A DNA stretch of 64,000 nt from Roridomyces roridus (GCA_029378245.1 JARKIF010000004.1:1736001-1800000); one strand, 5' to 3'. Numbered from the stretch's first letter, positions 23,349 through 33,962 are shown. Numbers and translations: made by a program. The notes: generated from the letters alone by a model not told the origin.

Positions 23349-23709
23349 ATGACCACCGTATCAGCAACCCAAGCTCAAAACGCGACCTCTCAATTCGCAT
23401 TCAACCTTCTGATGGAGAAAGTTGCCCTGCGTCGGCGCCTGGACGTACCCATTGACCTGTCCGTCGTGGTGGAGAAATTGCAAGGTGGATGGCCAGCAAA
23501 CGCGGAGGCAGACGTTGCTTTGGTCTGGGTTTCCCATGGGCGAGCACTGTTCCAGGGCGCTGTAGTGAAAACATTCAGAGAGCACTATCAAGGTTTCGCG
23601 GCACCGTCCGGGTTCGTGTCAAAGGTGTGTTTGTGCGCTCTTATGCTCAAGCTACGCAATATTCAGCGACTGAGCACTCCCTTACAGTTGACGGTGCATG
23701 CACTAACCT
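23349..23709 (+). pseudogene. 5' part of a host gene split by Gypsy-1
   Basis: Exon 1 (23349-23624) starts MTTVSATQAQNATSQFAF, an intron spans 23625-23687, and exon 2 (LTVHALT) runs to 23709, where the Gypsy-1 LTR begins. The frame continues without a break at 54985 on the far side of the element. I do not recognise the family. In this allele the gene is broken by 31 kb of inserted DNA. Confidence 0.6.
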
Positions 23710-24243
23710 TGTTATGTCCCGTTCCAACGCCAACTCCGGTACCTCAACTCCGGTACTCAACTCCGGTACTCAACTCCGGTCACGTCGGGATGCCTCCCGA
23801 CGTCGAAGCACATCACGCGCTCCTCGGTTCTATCCGGGTACTCGGGTTTTCACGCGATGAAGGTATCTGAGCGTTTCCCCCGGACTTGGTATTCATCAGG
23901 ATATCCACTTGATCATTCCGTGCGGACTTAATCAGCTTATATCCACATAGCCGCATAAGTCCGTTTCTATTATTGGTCTGTGGTAATGACATATATCTCT
24001 ACTTACTCGTATATAAGACTTTCCTTATCTGTATTCAACCTTAGTTGATAATTGACGTTCTTGACTACTCGTCTTGGCTGGTTCCTACTCCTTCCCTTCC
24101 TATCAACATAGCAAGGCGTCTTTGACACCCTACTCCTCTGTGGTGCTCTTAGATCGTTCCTCCGGTCGACTCCTTCCAACTCCGGTCACTACCGGAGTTC
24201 CGGCATCTACTCCGGACTTGTCTTTTGGAATCGGATCGTAACA
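23710..24243 (+). repeat. 5' LTR of Gypsy-1 (534 bp)
   Basis: Begins TGTTATGTCCCG and ends GATCGTAACA. It contains tandem AACTCCGGTACTC units, a TATATAAG box near 24009, and the palindrome CGG-TCACTA-CCG at 24183-24194. From about 24010 to the end it matches the 3' LTR exactly by eye; upstream of that it differs at many sites. Confidence 0.95.
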
Positions 24244-24270
24244 GTATTATCAACTCCGCACGTCTTCGCT

Positions 24271-26587
24271 ATGTCTAACTTACCCCCTAATCAACCCAAC
24301 CAACCTCCCAACACGGATCAACGCATACACATTCAAGACAACCGGCTTTCTGAGGACTCCGCGGCAATTGACAATAGACGTAGACGCCAGTCTACTATAT
24401 TCGCTCAAATTCCGTTGATCGTTCGTCCTTCGATACAAAACCCGGTTCCACCGATCCTACAAACCCCCCCTGCTGCGACGGGTCAGTTCTCGATCCCGCC
24501 GTATGGTCCTTACCGAGATCGGTTCGTTCCGTCTCCCGGTTCAAATTGGGACCCAAACTTACCTCCTTTGCCTAATTCCCCGTCTCGTTCCGCCGGTGGT
24601 TTGGCCCGGAACACTCCGGCTCAAAACCAATCCACTGCACAGCGCTATACCATCCCCATGAATTTCCCGATTTCACCGTCCGTTCCCCGGTTCCAAAACC
24701 GCGAACCGACTTCGGCTTCAATTCGGGAAGTGCGCGCGGAAGAGCATATCGCGGATTTGTCTCGACAATTGGCTGAGTCACGCCTTCACGATGATGAATC
24801 TGACGATGGAATTCCTCTAGTTCTACCACGTCCTAACTTCGAACCTATGGGCACTATTCCGGAGAACTCTCGCTTCGATGACTGGTTTAACAACCGGCGC
24901 AACTATACCACCGACGAACACTATCTTGCTGGGCTTCAACGCTTTGAAGCCTTACACCCTTGGGAGTCCATTCAGGTACTCCGGTCAGACGATGGAATGT
25001 CTAACCGGGAGTATGGACGCCATCCCGCGCAAGTTCGTTTTGGTGCTTATCGCGCCTCCGGCGTAGGAATGCGTCCGGAGCCAGCTCCAGCAGGTACTCA
25101 AGCTCGTCCCGGTGATTCGGATGACGAAACGGATCCGCTCAGCCATAGTTCCTCCGTTCATCAGGGCGGTCCTCCGGGACCACCAGGTGGATATGGAGGA
25201 GGTGGCCCTCCTGGTGGCGGCCCTCCGGGGCCCCCGGAGGTGGATTTCCAGGTGGTGTGCCTCCGGGCCCTCCATATGGCGGTGGTGGTGGAGGTGGCAA
25301 TCCCGGTGGTGGACCCCCTGGAGGATATCCAGGTGGTGGAAACCCCGGTGGAGGAGGGGGCGGAGGCGGGCCTCCTGGGGGATTTCCCGGGGGATTTTTT
25401 CCTCCTGGCGGTCCTCCCCAACCTGCGCCTGGCACTGATCCGTACATGGCTTACATGATGTATGAGACCGCCCAGGCGTTTAGGGACGCTGCTATGCAAT
25501 TCAGAAACCCACCTGCTCAGAGGTCGGGACGGTCAAACCTTCGGAATCCGGACCCATTCGATGGAGAAGATCCTTCAAAGCTGCGTATATTCTACACGCA
25601 GTGTTCTCTTCATTTTGGAGAACAACCACAGGACTTCGTCACGGACTCGAGCAAGATTATCTTCGTGATCTCATACCTCAAAGGTCGCGCGCTCTTGCAC
25701 TTCACTCCGGTGATCAAGTCCCAGACACCTCCGGAATGGGACGACAATTGGGCTGCTTTCTCGCAGGAACTCTTCAACTGCTTCGGTCCGGTCGATCCGG
25801 TCGGGTCGATCCGGTCGGAGACGCCCAGGAAGAGGTCCTCGATCTCCACATGGCCAACAACGAGACCATTATCGACTTCCATCTCAAATTCGACACTCTT
25901 CGGCCTTACCTCCCTTGGTCGGATGAGAACCTCAAGTTCATGTACTATCGTGCGCTGGCTCTTCGTCTTAAAGATGACCTCAAGACTGCGCGCTACCCCG
26001 ACACGTACATTGGACTCCGCACTGAGGCTACTCGATTGGATTTCATCTACTGGAAGTTCGAGAAGGAGAGGCAGAGAGAGCGGGAGAGGAAGAAGCGGAT
26101 GGGCGGTGGTGGAGGTTCTGGCTCCGGTTCCGGTAACGACAATCCGAAATCCGGCAACAACGCCAAGAACACCAACTCCGGTAACTCGTCTGGCAACTCC
26201 GGTTCCGGCAACTCCGGTAACCCCGGTAATACGTCTGGTCAGCAAAACCGCAAGGGAAATCCTAGGAAGGATTCAAAAAATCCCTCCAGTAACAACAACG
26301 CTGCCCAGACCAATCCGGCTCCCAACAAGAATCCGCCCCCGAAGAAGGCCAAGCCCTATGAGAAGAATCTCACCCAGGGTGGTAAGCTGAAGCAGGAGGA
26401 ACGGGATCGCCGCAAGGCGAACAATCTCTGCATGTACTGCGGAGAGGCAGGTCATCAGGTGTCCGATTGTCCCAAGCGGACTACTCCGGTCGCTGGCCGT
26501 GGGTCTCAGACCACTCCGGCCCCTGCTGCTACAACTCCCGCTCCCGCAGCCCCTGCGTCGACAACCCCGGCCGCGCCAAAAAATTAG
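24271..26587 (+). pseudogene. gag: Gag of Gypsy-1, two frameshifts
   Basis: Starts MSNLPPNQPNQPPNTDQRIH. It then has a long Gly/Pro-rich stretch, the capsid-like region (DPFDGEDPSKLRIFYTQCS, later HMANNETIIDFHLKFDTLRP) and a CCHC zinc knuckle CMYCGEAGHQVSDC near 26430-26471. Gag forms the particle that packages the element RNA. The frame breaks twice: in the Gly/Pro repeats near 25230, and near 25800 where GTCGATCCGGTCGG is repeated in tandem (14 bp). The copy could not make full-length Gag. The gag stop at 26585-26587 lies right after the sequence A-AAA-AAT. Confidence 0.85.
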
Positions 26588-26626
26588 GCCGCAGTCCGGA
26601 CGCCTCAATCCCCAGTCCGGACTGCG
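26578..26626 (+). promoter_or_regulatory. Candidate -1 ribosomal frameshift signal, gag/pol of Gypsy-1
   Basis: In the gag frame the bases read A-AAA-AAT (26578-26584) followed at once by TAG. Five bases downstream of the heptamer a perfect 12-bp stem begins: CGCAGTCCGGAC (26590-26601) pairs with GTCCGGACTGCG (26615-26626) over a 13-base loop. The pol frame is exactly -1 to gag. This is the X-XXY-YYZ plus hairpin design of retroelement frameshifting. Confidence 0.8.
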
Positions 26627-26689
26627 TTGACGGCGGGGATCTTCCCGAGGTACGACTCAACGCTTCCTCTCTTTCATCTAATGCCCTTT
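26588..26689 (+). pseudogene. pol: Start of Gypsy-1 pol, cut off by Gypsy-2
   Basis: In the -1 frame relative to gag this reads LGRSPDASIPSPDCVDGG, then DLPEVRLNASSLSSNAL. It is cut by the LTR of Gypsy-2 at 26690 and resumes in frame at 49563 (after the second CCTTT), where the protease region follows. Confidence 0.8.
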
Positions 26690-27211
26690 TGTAATATCCG
26701 TGCCGGAGGGTAAGGACAAAGGGGCCGGAACCTGAGGTCGGAGGTCGGAGGTCGGAGGTCAGAGGTCGGAGGGACGTAGACCGAGGGTGATCCGGATGAG
26801 GTGAACGCTACTCGGAGGGAGAGCGCACCAGCCACTTGACTTCCGAGAGAGGAGTACTCGGAGACTAGATTGGCACAGAGGAATTGCGGAGGCAACACAC
26901 GTTAATTAACTACTGACGTACATCACAATCGTATGTCCTATTTATACTAAGTAAGTATGACACGATCAAATGGAGTCAGAAGCGCGAAAGACAATAAGCT
27001 CTATGTTAAACAATAAGAAAGAAGATGATAAAGATAATCACAATAAGGGAAACGCTCAGAACGACTTCATTGCGTGAAAACCCTATCGGATTGTGCAATA
27101 CGACGAATCGGATGCATCATTGGTCGGAGCGTCCGGAACAGTCGGAGATGTTCCGGACCGGAGGTGGTCGGAGGATGTCGGAAGGACGGGGTTGGTGACA
27201 TGGATATAACA
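26690..27211 (-). repeat. 3' LTR of Gypsy-2 (522 bp)
   Basis: Contains a tandem GGTCGGA run near 26730-26770 and the inverted repeat TCCGGAACA / TGTTCCGGA (27132-27140 and 27149-27157). It lies about 140 bp upstream of the start of the antisense Zn(II)2Cys6 gene, so it may serve as that gene's promoter region. Confidence 0.95.
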
Positions 27212-27350
27212 GTATCCCCCTCTTAGGGTTCCTTGACCCCAAGGAACGAGACACTGTTCATAAATGAGCGTGGGAAACAATTGTTGGAATCATGACGAGA
27301 TGAAACACGTGACTGGTTGGTTGATCAAAATCTCTTTGTCCTCTACCACC

Positions 27351-28934
27351 ATGAGCGCCCCGCCGGACCCCTCAAACAGCAAAGGCAAAGCCAAAGCAAC
27401 GGCCGCGCAGATCGCGCAAGACGAGCTGGACAGCGTCCAGCAAGATCTCAACACGGTGCTCGCCGACGACCCGGAGAACGAGGAGGGGAGTGGAGAAACG
27501 GCGGAGGAGCGCGCAGAGCGTCTCCAAGCGCGCAACGACCTCATCGCTCGCCTCCTTTCTCGCAACGACGAGGTTCAGGCGGAGGTCGACGAGGCGGAGC
27601 GGAAGACGCAGGAGCTGAAGGAGAGGCTGGAGAAGGCGAGGGCGGTGGCAGCGCGTCTGCAGGCGGAAGCGGAGGATCCTGACGCCGAGGTAGACGCCAT
27701 GGAGTATCTCCATGACGTGATGTCTCCTCGGAGGTCGGAGGTCGCAGACCAGACGGCGTCGGAGAGTTCGGAGAAGCCGGAGAGTGACGCGGAGGTCGGA
27801 GGAAAGCGGAAGATGAAGGGGAAACATTCCAGTGCGTCGCAGTGGATTTTTTTTCGTTTGAGTTTTTTATTGATTTCCTTTTCAGAATGCGAGGGATGTG
27901 AGCAGGCCGGGGTCCCCTGTCGTACCCCGAAGAAGGGCCGTGCGTGCGACAACTGTCGCCGCCAGAAGGTCAAGTGCTCGCTGCTGCCGGAGGGTCTCCG
28001 ACCGGTGATCTACCGGCCCGGAGGCGGTCGGAGACCGCCCTCGAAACGGGCCCGCAAGGACGCGGCGATCTTCAAGCCCGAGGACGACGACGACGATGAC
28101 GACGACGACGAGAAGGATTCGGATGAACCGGAGGTCGGAAGTTGGCACGGTCGGACTCGACGCCAGACCAGGGTTGCCGAGGCGTCGAACGCCGAACCAT
28201 CGGTCCAGACTCGGCTGGACCAACTGGAGTCGTTTGGGGCTGCCCTGAGTCAGGGGTACCTCATCATCCAGCCCACCGGGGCCGGACTGATGCTGGATGC
28301 ATGCCGGACGCTGCTCACGCAGCTTGGCTATAGCCCACCGACGGTTCCGAAGAAGGCGACGCCGGAGAAACCGGAGCCCCAGTCGGAGGATGAAGAGGAA
28401 GGGATGGGACCCGTCGGTGAGGACACCGCGATGCCGGACATCGCCCACCTGTCCGAGCAGGACGACAAGACGCCCGAGGAACCGGAGGCCGTGGAGGTAC
28501 CGGAGGATCTGCAAGACGTCGATATGGTGCCGGCGTCGTCTCCGGTGGAGATTGCGGAGGGTCCGGTACCTACGCTCGTGGCGGTGAAGGTGGAGGATGA
28601 GGAAATGAACACGTGGTTCCTGGAGAACGAGGAGCGTAAGCGCAGGGCGAAGGAGGAACGGGAGGAGAGGAAGAGGAAGCTCTTGGCTGAGCAGGCGGAG
28701 AGGGAACGGCAGCGCCAGGAGGAGATCGATAAGGCTGCCGCGGAACTCGCAGCTCTCGACGCGGAGGAGGATGAGTTGGGAGTCGGAGCGTCCGGAGCGA
28801 CGCCGATGGAGGGCGTGAAGACGGAGGAGTCGGAGCCGGTGGTGCCGAGAGCGCCGGTGAAGACAACGACGGAAGTCCAGAAGGACGCGGAGGGGAAGGA
28901 CAAGGAGGTGATCGTCATTGAGGACGACGATTGA
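27351..28934 (+). CDS. Zn(II)2Cys6-cluster protein encoded antisense within Gypsy-2
   Basis: Predicted 509 aa, two exons (27351-27831 and 27886-28934) joined by a 54-nt GT-AG intron. The N-terminal third is a Glu/Lys/Arg-rich coiled coil (about residues 25-115). The second exon opens with C-E-G-C-EQAGVP-C, eight residues, then C-D-N-C-RRQKVK-C, i.e. C-x2-C-x6-C-x8-C-x2-C-x6-C. This matches the Gal4-type binuclear zinc cluster, which in known fungal factors binds CGG triplets. A poly-Asp run and a second charged coiled coil (residues about 400-470) follow. It is transcribed from the LTR side toward the end of pol (convergent, 91 bp apart). The host family is DNA-binding regulators; a role for the element is inference. 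Gypsy-1 has a shorter relative. Confidence 0.75.
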   Translation: MSAPPDPSNSKGKAKATAAQIAQDELDSVQQDLNTVLADDPENEEGSGETAEERAERLQARNDLIARLLSRNDEVQAEVDEAERKTQELKERLEKARAVAARLQAEAEDPDAEVDAMEYLHDVMSPRRSEVADQTASESSEKPESDAEVGGKRKMKGKHSSASQWIFFRLSFLLISFSECEGCEQAGVPCRTPKKGRACDNCRRQKVKCSLLPEGLRPVIYRPGGGRRPPSKRARKDAAIFKPEDDDDDDDDDEKDSDEPEVGSWHGRTRRQTRVAEASNAEPSVQTRLDQLESFGAALSQGYLIIQPTGAGLMLDACRTLLTQLGYSPPTVPKKATPEKPEPQSEDEEEGMGPVGEDTAMPDIAHLSEQDDKTPEEPEAVEVPEDLQDVDMVPASSPVEIAEGPVPTLVAVKVEDEEMNTWFLENEERKRRAKEEREERKRKLLAEQAERERQRQEEIDKAAAELAALDAEEDELGVGASGATPMEGVKTEESEPVVPRAPVKTTTEVQKDAEGKDKEVIVIEDDD

Positions 28935-29024
28935 ATGAGTGTAATGGCCAAGAATGGGCCTGAAAAAATTGTAAATATGTAAATTTTCAAATAAACGTCG
29001 GAAGTCGGAGAAACCCGGAGGGAT

Positions 29025-29704
29025 TTATAGAGCAGCCCACTCAGGTCCCGGTTTGGTCGGATACTGTTGGTGAAACTCCGCGAGGAGCTCCGGAGCGTCC
29101 AGGTCGGAGGCTCCGACCCATTGGTATTGGTCACCGGTATCTTGCCAACCAGTCCATTCGACGTAATAGCGAAGAGGACAGCGCCGGAAGCGTCTGTCGA
29201 TCTTGGAATCGAGAATCGCCGCAAGTTCGTAGTGTTCCTCGCCGTCGATGATCTCGACGGCTCCAGGAGGAATTTCGGTGCGTCCCGGAAAGGGGTTCGG
29301 AAAGTGCGGTTCAAGAGCCGAAATGTGGAAGACGGGGTGAATGCGAGACAAAGCCTTCGGAAGTCGGATGCGGTAGGATCCGCCGGAGAGTTTCTCGAGG
29401 ACCTCGAATGGACCGAAGTGCGTCTCGGAGAACTTCTCGGTGGGACGAGTCGTAGCGATGAATTCGGCGGAGATGAAGGCCTGGCTTCCGACCTCAAGAA
29501 CGGGGTCCGGAAGGCGTTTGCGGTCAGCAATCTCTTTATAACGCTCCGTAGCATATGTGAGTTGCGTACGGAGATATTCGTGCACCGATTCAAGCTTGAA
29601 TGCAAAGTCCTGAGCTTCCGCAGCTCCCGGACCGAGGACGGAGGTGGTCCGGAAGGTGAGTGCCGGATGATAGCCCTTGTTGCCAAAGAACGGTGAGACA
29701 CCGG
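29025..29704 (-). pseudogene. pol: 3' end of Gypsy-2 pol (integrase tail and chromodomain)
   Basis: Reads PFFGNKGYHPALTF, then the integrase C-terminal barrel (SQAFISAEFIATTRPTEKFS, RIHPVFHISALEPHF) and a chromodomain-like end (PLRYYVEWTGWQDTGDQYQW, closing PGPEWAAL). It is separated from the rest of pol at 43730-46965 by the KDZ element. Chromodomains of this class steer integration toward chromatin marks. Confidence 0.85.
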
Positions 29705-29759
29705 CACCCGTAGCTGTACTAGAAAGCATACGCTGCTGGTTGTAGCCAGGATTTCCGAT

Positions 29760-30325
29760 TACTATCTACCTGGACCCAGCCAGGCCGTGGCTAGGTGCTT
29801 GTTCCCTATATTCCACTGCATATTGGCCGTCTCCCGCTGTTTGTGTGTATATTCCTTCTGACTGTCAGTGACTGGGTAACTCTCCCTCGGCAAGCCAATC
29901 AGTTGTACTCAGATCAATGGATTTTCGATAATGATACAGTGATTTGATGTACGTCCGAATATGGTCGACTCAACGCCCAAGTCCCAATATAGTAATTCCG
30001 CGACACCGCTTGCGCATCGCATCGTCGATGATGCGTAGGGCCCCGCAACCGACGCCAAAGAGAGGCGGATCTGCGCGCCTCCCGCCACCGCTTCGCTTTA
30101 ACCGCTGCCGCCTTTGATGGCGCTCCCGCTCTCTCCCGGCTCGCGATGTGCCACAGCCGCACGGCTGCGGGTACGCGGCCCTTGGCACACCTCCTCCCCC
30201 TCCCCCTCATCCTCCTCCAGCTCCAGCAACCCCACCGCGGGCGCGGTGTCCATGGCATGCCCATCAAGGATCTCCTGGTAGACGGTCCCGTCCTGTCACA
30301 CAGCCTCCTTCACCGCAGTTGCCAG
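29760..30325 (-). other. Region downstream of the transposase stop, possible lost tail
   Basis: The transposase frame can be read beyond its TAG (30326-30328) for roughly 80 more codons with one further stop (TGA about 30299). It includes YQEILDGHAMDT and an acidic stretch LLELEEDEGEGEE. This suggests a former longer C-terminus. Otherwise nothing is seen. Confidence 0.4.
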
Positions 30326-33300
30326 CTAGCGACTCCAGCCCGAATGAAACGCTTCCCCGACTCGGTGGTGTATCGCAGCCTGCCGGAGCGCATAGGCTCG
30401 AACGCCACCTGCCAGCTCCTGGGATGCCCCCTCCCTCAGCGCAATCCGATGTTTCCAATGCGCCTGGATGGAGCGCAGCATACGCATCGTGCGGCGCATC
30501 TCCTCGCGCAGTAGCTCCACTTCCTCCATCCATCGGTCCCGCCGTGCCCTCGCCTTTGACCATTCGACGCGCACAGCTGCAGATTCATATCAGTCAGTGC
30601 TTCTCCTTCTCTACAGCCACGTGGAGATTACTCACATTCGTGCAAAGCCTCGTTGTCCTCTCGCTCCGGCGCCCCTCCCGCGGTCCAAATCCAGGAGAGT
30701 CCCTTTTTCGACAGGGCCGATGGCTCGTTACGAGACTTCTTGGTACTTCCGAGACGGCCCAACTTCTTCCGCGATGCAGCATCACTTTCCTCGTCAGCAG
30801 TGACGCTGACATCCTCTGCCCGAAGCTCCTTGAAGTGCGGAGCATGCACCTCGCCCTTCAATGCTATCATCGCCGCCCGAGCCTCGCGATACTTAGTCGA
30901 AACCCGTGCAATCCGATCTCCTACACGCCCGATGAGAGTTGCTGATCGTGTCGACGTCCGTTGCCCCACTGCGTTTGAGTTACGCCACATGATCAAGTAC
31001 CTCTGCGTATGCAGACGGGAGCGGAGGTCGTTTAGGGCATCCACACACTGCCCCTCCCGCAACCGCGCCTCCATCGCTGCCAAACCAGGCCGGCACGCAG
31101 TACGTCGATCTGCTTGGGACAATTCCGACGGCATCCACAACTTGATGTCCTCCGCCTTGGCCGGTGGGACGTCGGGGTCTCGAGCCTGCTCGGCGGCGTG
31201 TCGTAGCGATGCCACACCCGGCATGAAAACGGCTTGGAGGGATTCGAATGCTCAGACCTTCTTGAGGAAGGAGAGACGCAACTCCTGTATCTGGCTTGAT
31301 CTGTCTGCCGATACCAGTGTCTGGCCCTTGAGCTCTGCCTTGATGCGTCGTCTAGCAAATTCTCGTTAGTTATCACGTTATACCATACATCCGAGGAAAC
31401 TCACTGTGCCTCCTCGAGCTGCAGGCCCGCCTTGAGGAAAGCTGGGGCGGTGGAATGTGTTGTACTTGTCGGCGTGCGGCCTTCCGCGGCCTCGGCGGCA
31501 TCCGCCTCTTTCAGCTCCCTGAGGACTGCGGCTTCATTCGTCCCCGCTGCACTTCAATCAGTCCTAAGCTCCCTCATCCATCCAAATTTCACGTACCGTC
31601 TTTCACCGTCGACAGGTAGGGATTAGGCTTCAATTTATCGGCCTGCCAATCCACAATTGCCGCCTTTGCGGGACACGGTCGTGTCGATCTCCCGAAAATT
31701 TTCCACTTGCTTGTTCCGTTCCGCAATGGCAACGATGAGTTTGCGGGAGAGCGTGTCGCCTGAAATCAACGATCAGCCTGGGACAAACAGCACAAGATCG
31801 ATACATACCTTCGCGAATGTTCTTCTCAAAGTTCATGTGGTCGACCTTGTTCTCAATCTGGTCATGCCGCGCACCCTCCCCCATCTCCTTCGTCGCAAAC
31901 CCCACCGGATTCAATATCGCCCATGCTCTCTCAATCCCTTCACCGTCCGTTCTCCCCACCCCACGCACGTAGCTCAGCGAATTGTCCACCTGGCAAGCAA
32001 TCTCGTGCGCCGAGGCGTGCCAGACAGGTAGCGCAAACTGGATCTCAAACTTGTCGAGATCCGTCGTGATGGGCGTCGTTTCCACAATTCGCTTTGCCCG
32101 CGTTGCCAGATTAATCTTCCACTGGCACGCGATGTCGTACGATATCACCAGCAACAGGACGGCGATTCCAGCGAGCGCCGATAGCATAATGTAGTCCATA
32201 TTGGAGTATCTGCTTGGCAATCAATATCTTTCGTGCACATCAGTCGATCTACTCACCGCTCTCCCTTCTGCAGGTCTCCCAGACCCAAAGGACGCACAAC
32301 TCCATGTCGTGCACACACGCAGCCACCCACGCCGGACACCCGTAAGCCCGTCGTCGCTCGTGTGTCCTTCTGCAGCAATGCCGCAAACGCAATACAAGAG
32401 CTGACCTGTGCATTTCATTAAGTACCGAGATTTATGTAGGCATCTTGCACGACTCACGTCTTTTTCCGCCACGTAGTTGCGGATGTGATCTTTGTACGGC
32501 TCCGACTTGACGAAGTACGACTGCCCGGGGCCCAGCGATGGGTCTTGGCGCTCATTCGCTCGGATTCGGTTCTTGAGACGGAAGTTGGCATCCATTGCAA
32601 CCATTAACATATACAAGAACCTGAAACCGGCATCAGAAGCGGGCGTCAAGGGTCCAAAAAGCAAACTCACCGATACTTGGGATCTACGGTCTCCCAGCCG
32701 AGCGGCGTATTCTTACCCGGAATCGGGCACGGCCAACACAAGAGCCCCATCCCTCCGGGGCTGACGACCGACAATCCAGCGTCCATCTGAGCCCACCCAG
32801 TTCTCCGCGCACGCTGGAGGTAGATGTACTGCTGACTGACATAGCCGAATGATTTGTATCGGTCCTGAATGCTGGTCAAATCATGGTCGTATTTCATGAT
32901 AAGAAAGCTTACCGGCACTCCTCCAAGCTGCAAAGGGTCAGTGAGCCGCTCCAGCGTGCCAACGTAATCGTGGACGCTGATATTGCCCACGACATTCAGC
33001 AGCCGAAACTGGTCGAGTGATTCGAACGTGACACAAGTGGCGGGGTCTGTAATCGAGGCAGGGTACCAAGCATTGTCGAGTAGTTGATCCACGTTGCTGG
33101 TGGCCTGCCAAGGACGGCAATTGCAGTAACGAAAACGGATGGTAAAGATGCCGTTACAGTCGATGACGACCATGGTGCGCTGAGGACCGGGATGCGAGCA
33201 GGGGAATCCATGATGGCCTAGCTGGTATACAAGGCCGACGCCACTCGGCTGGGCAGGCGCCTTCTTGGCGGCTTCCGTCGACGCTCTCATGGGGTGCTCC

Positions 33301-33962
33301 TCCGAGCCGCATAACTGCGTGTCGTCCCAATATTCCCCTGTCCACACCTGTATCTGCGTGAAAAAGAGTATTTGAGACAGTGAAATTACCACGTACCCAA
33401 ATACGATGCAGTGGATTCAATTCATGTCCGTCGCGGAGGCACCCTTCACACTGTAGATATTCCCCACACTGTGCACAGCGGAAGAAGCGGACACTGGAAT
33501 CGAAAGGTCGCCCGCATGGACCGCAGGCTGGATTTGACCCTAGCCCATGGTGATGCATCATACGATCGAGAAAGTGTTGGGCGTACGGCCGCCAAACTTG
33601 CATTGGGTTGTCCTGTGGGGAGGTTAGCACGAGAAAGGCAGCCAGAACAAACCACGCACCGAGCTTGCGTAACGCTTGCGCTTGGATTGTTCTTCCTCGT
33701 CGTGTACATCCAGCGAGGACACCGTGTCTGCCAGCGCATCCACCTCGTCCAGCGTCTCGTCGACAGGGACCCAGGTCGCATAGAAGTCGTTCAAATCTCC
33801 AGGTGCAGAGGAACGAGGACGTTTTTGAGGTTGTACGTCGGAAAACTGGGTGTGTGCGCGCCGACCGTCAGAGGATATGTCGATACCAATGTCGGCCCCG
33901 TAGTCGGCAATGTCTGCTTCGAAGTGCACGTCGGCATCGTCAGATTTTCGACGACGTCCCAT
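30326..33962 (-). pseudogene. KDZ transposase with CxC2 cysteine cluster, disrupted
   Basis: Eleven exons: 33962-33660, 33612-33397, 33353-32913, 32864-32671, 32620-32458, 32405-32257, 32209-31809, 31759-31597, 31546-31405, 31351-30636, 30576-30326. The N-terminus has the CxC2 cysteine cluster (CGPCGRPFD, CAQCGEYLQCEGC, NPLHRIW). The catalytic region is typical of KDZ: AMDANFRLKNR, SYDIACQWKINL and GVGRTDGEGIERAWAILNP. The C-terminal helical part (RVEWSKARARRDRWMEEVEL) is also as in the family. KDZ transposases move the element by cut-and-paste. Two lesions are visible: an extra base in an AAA run near 31665-31667, which shifts frame before AAIVDWQADKLKPNPY, and a TGA at 31252-31254 where the family has a sense codon. 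The enzyme is probably inactive. Confidence 0.85.

Noticed and set aside
25139..25447. Collagen-like Gly/Pro frames on both strands
   Set aside because: Caused by the GGT/CCT-rich part of gag; no separate protein.
28328..29707. 459-codon minus-strand frame
   Set aside because: Serine-rich shadow of the zinc-cluster gene and of the integrase tail in another frame.
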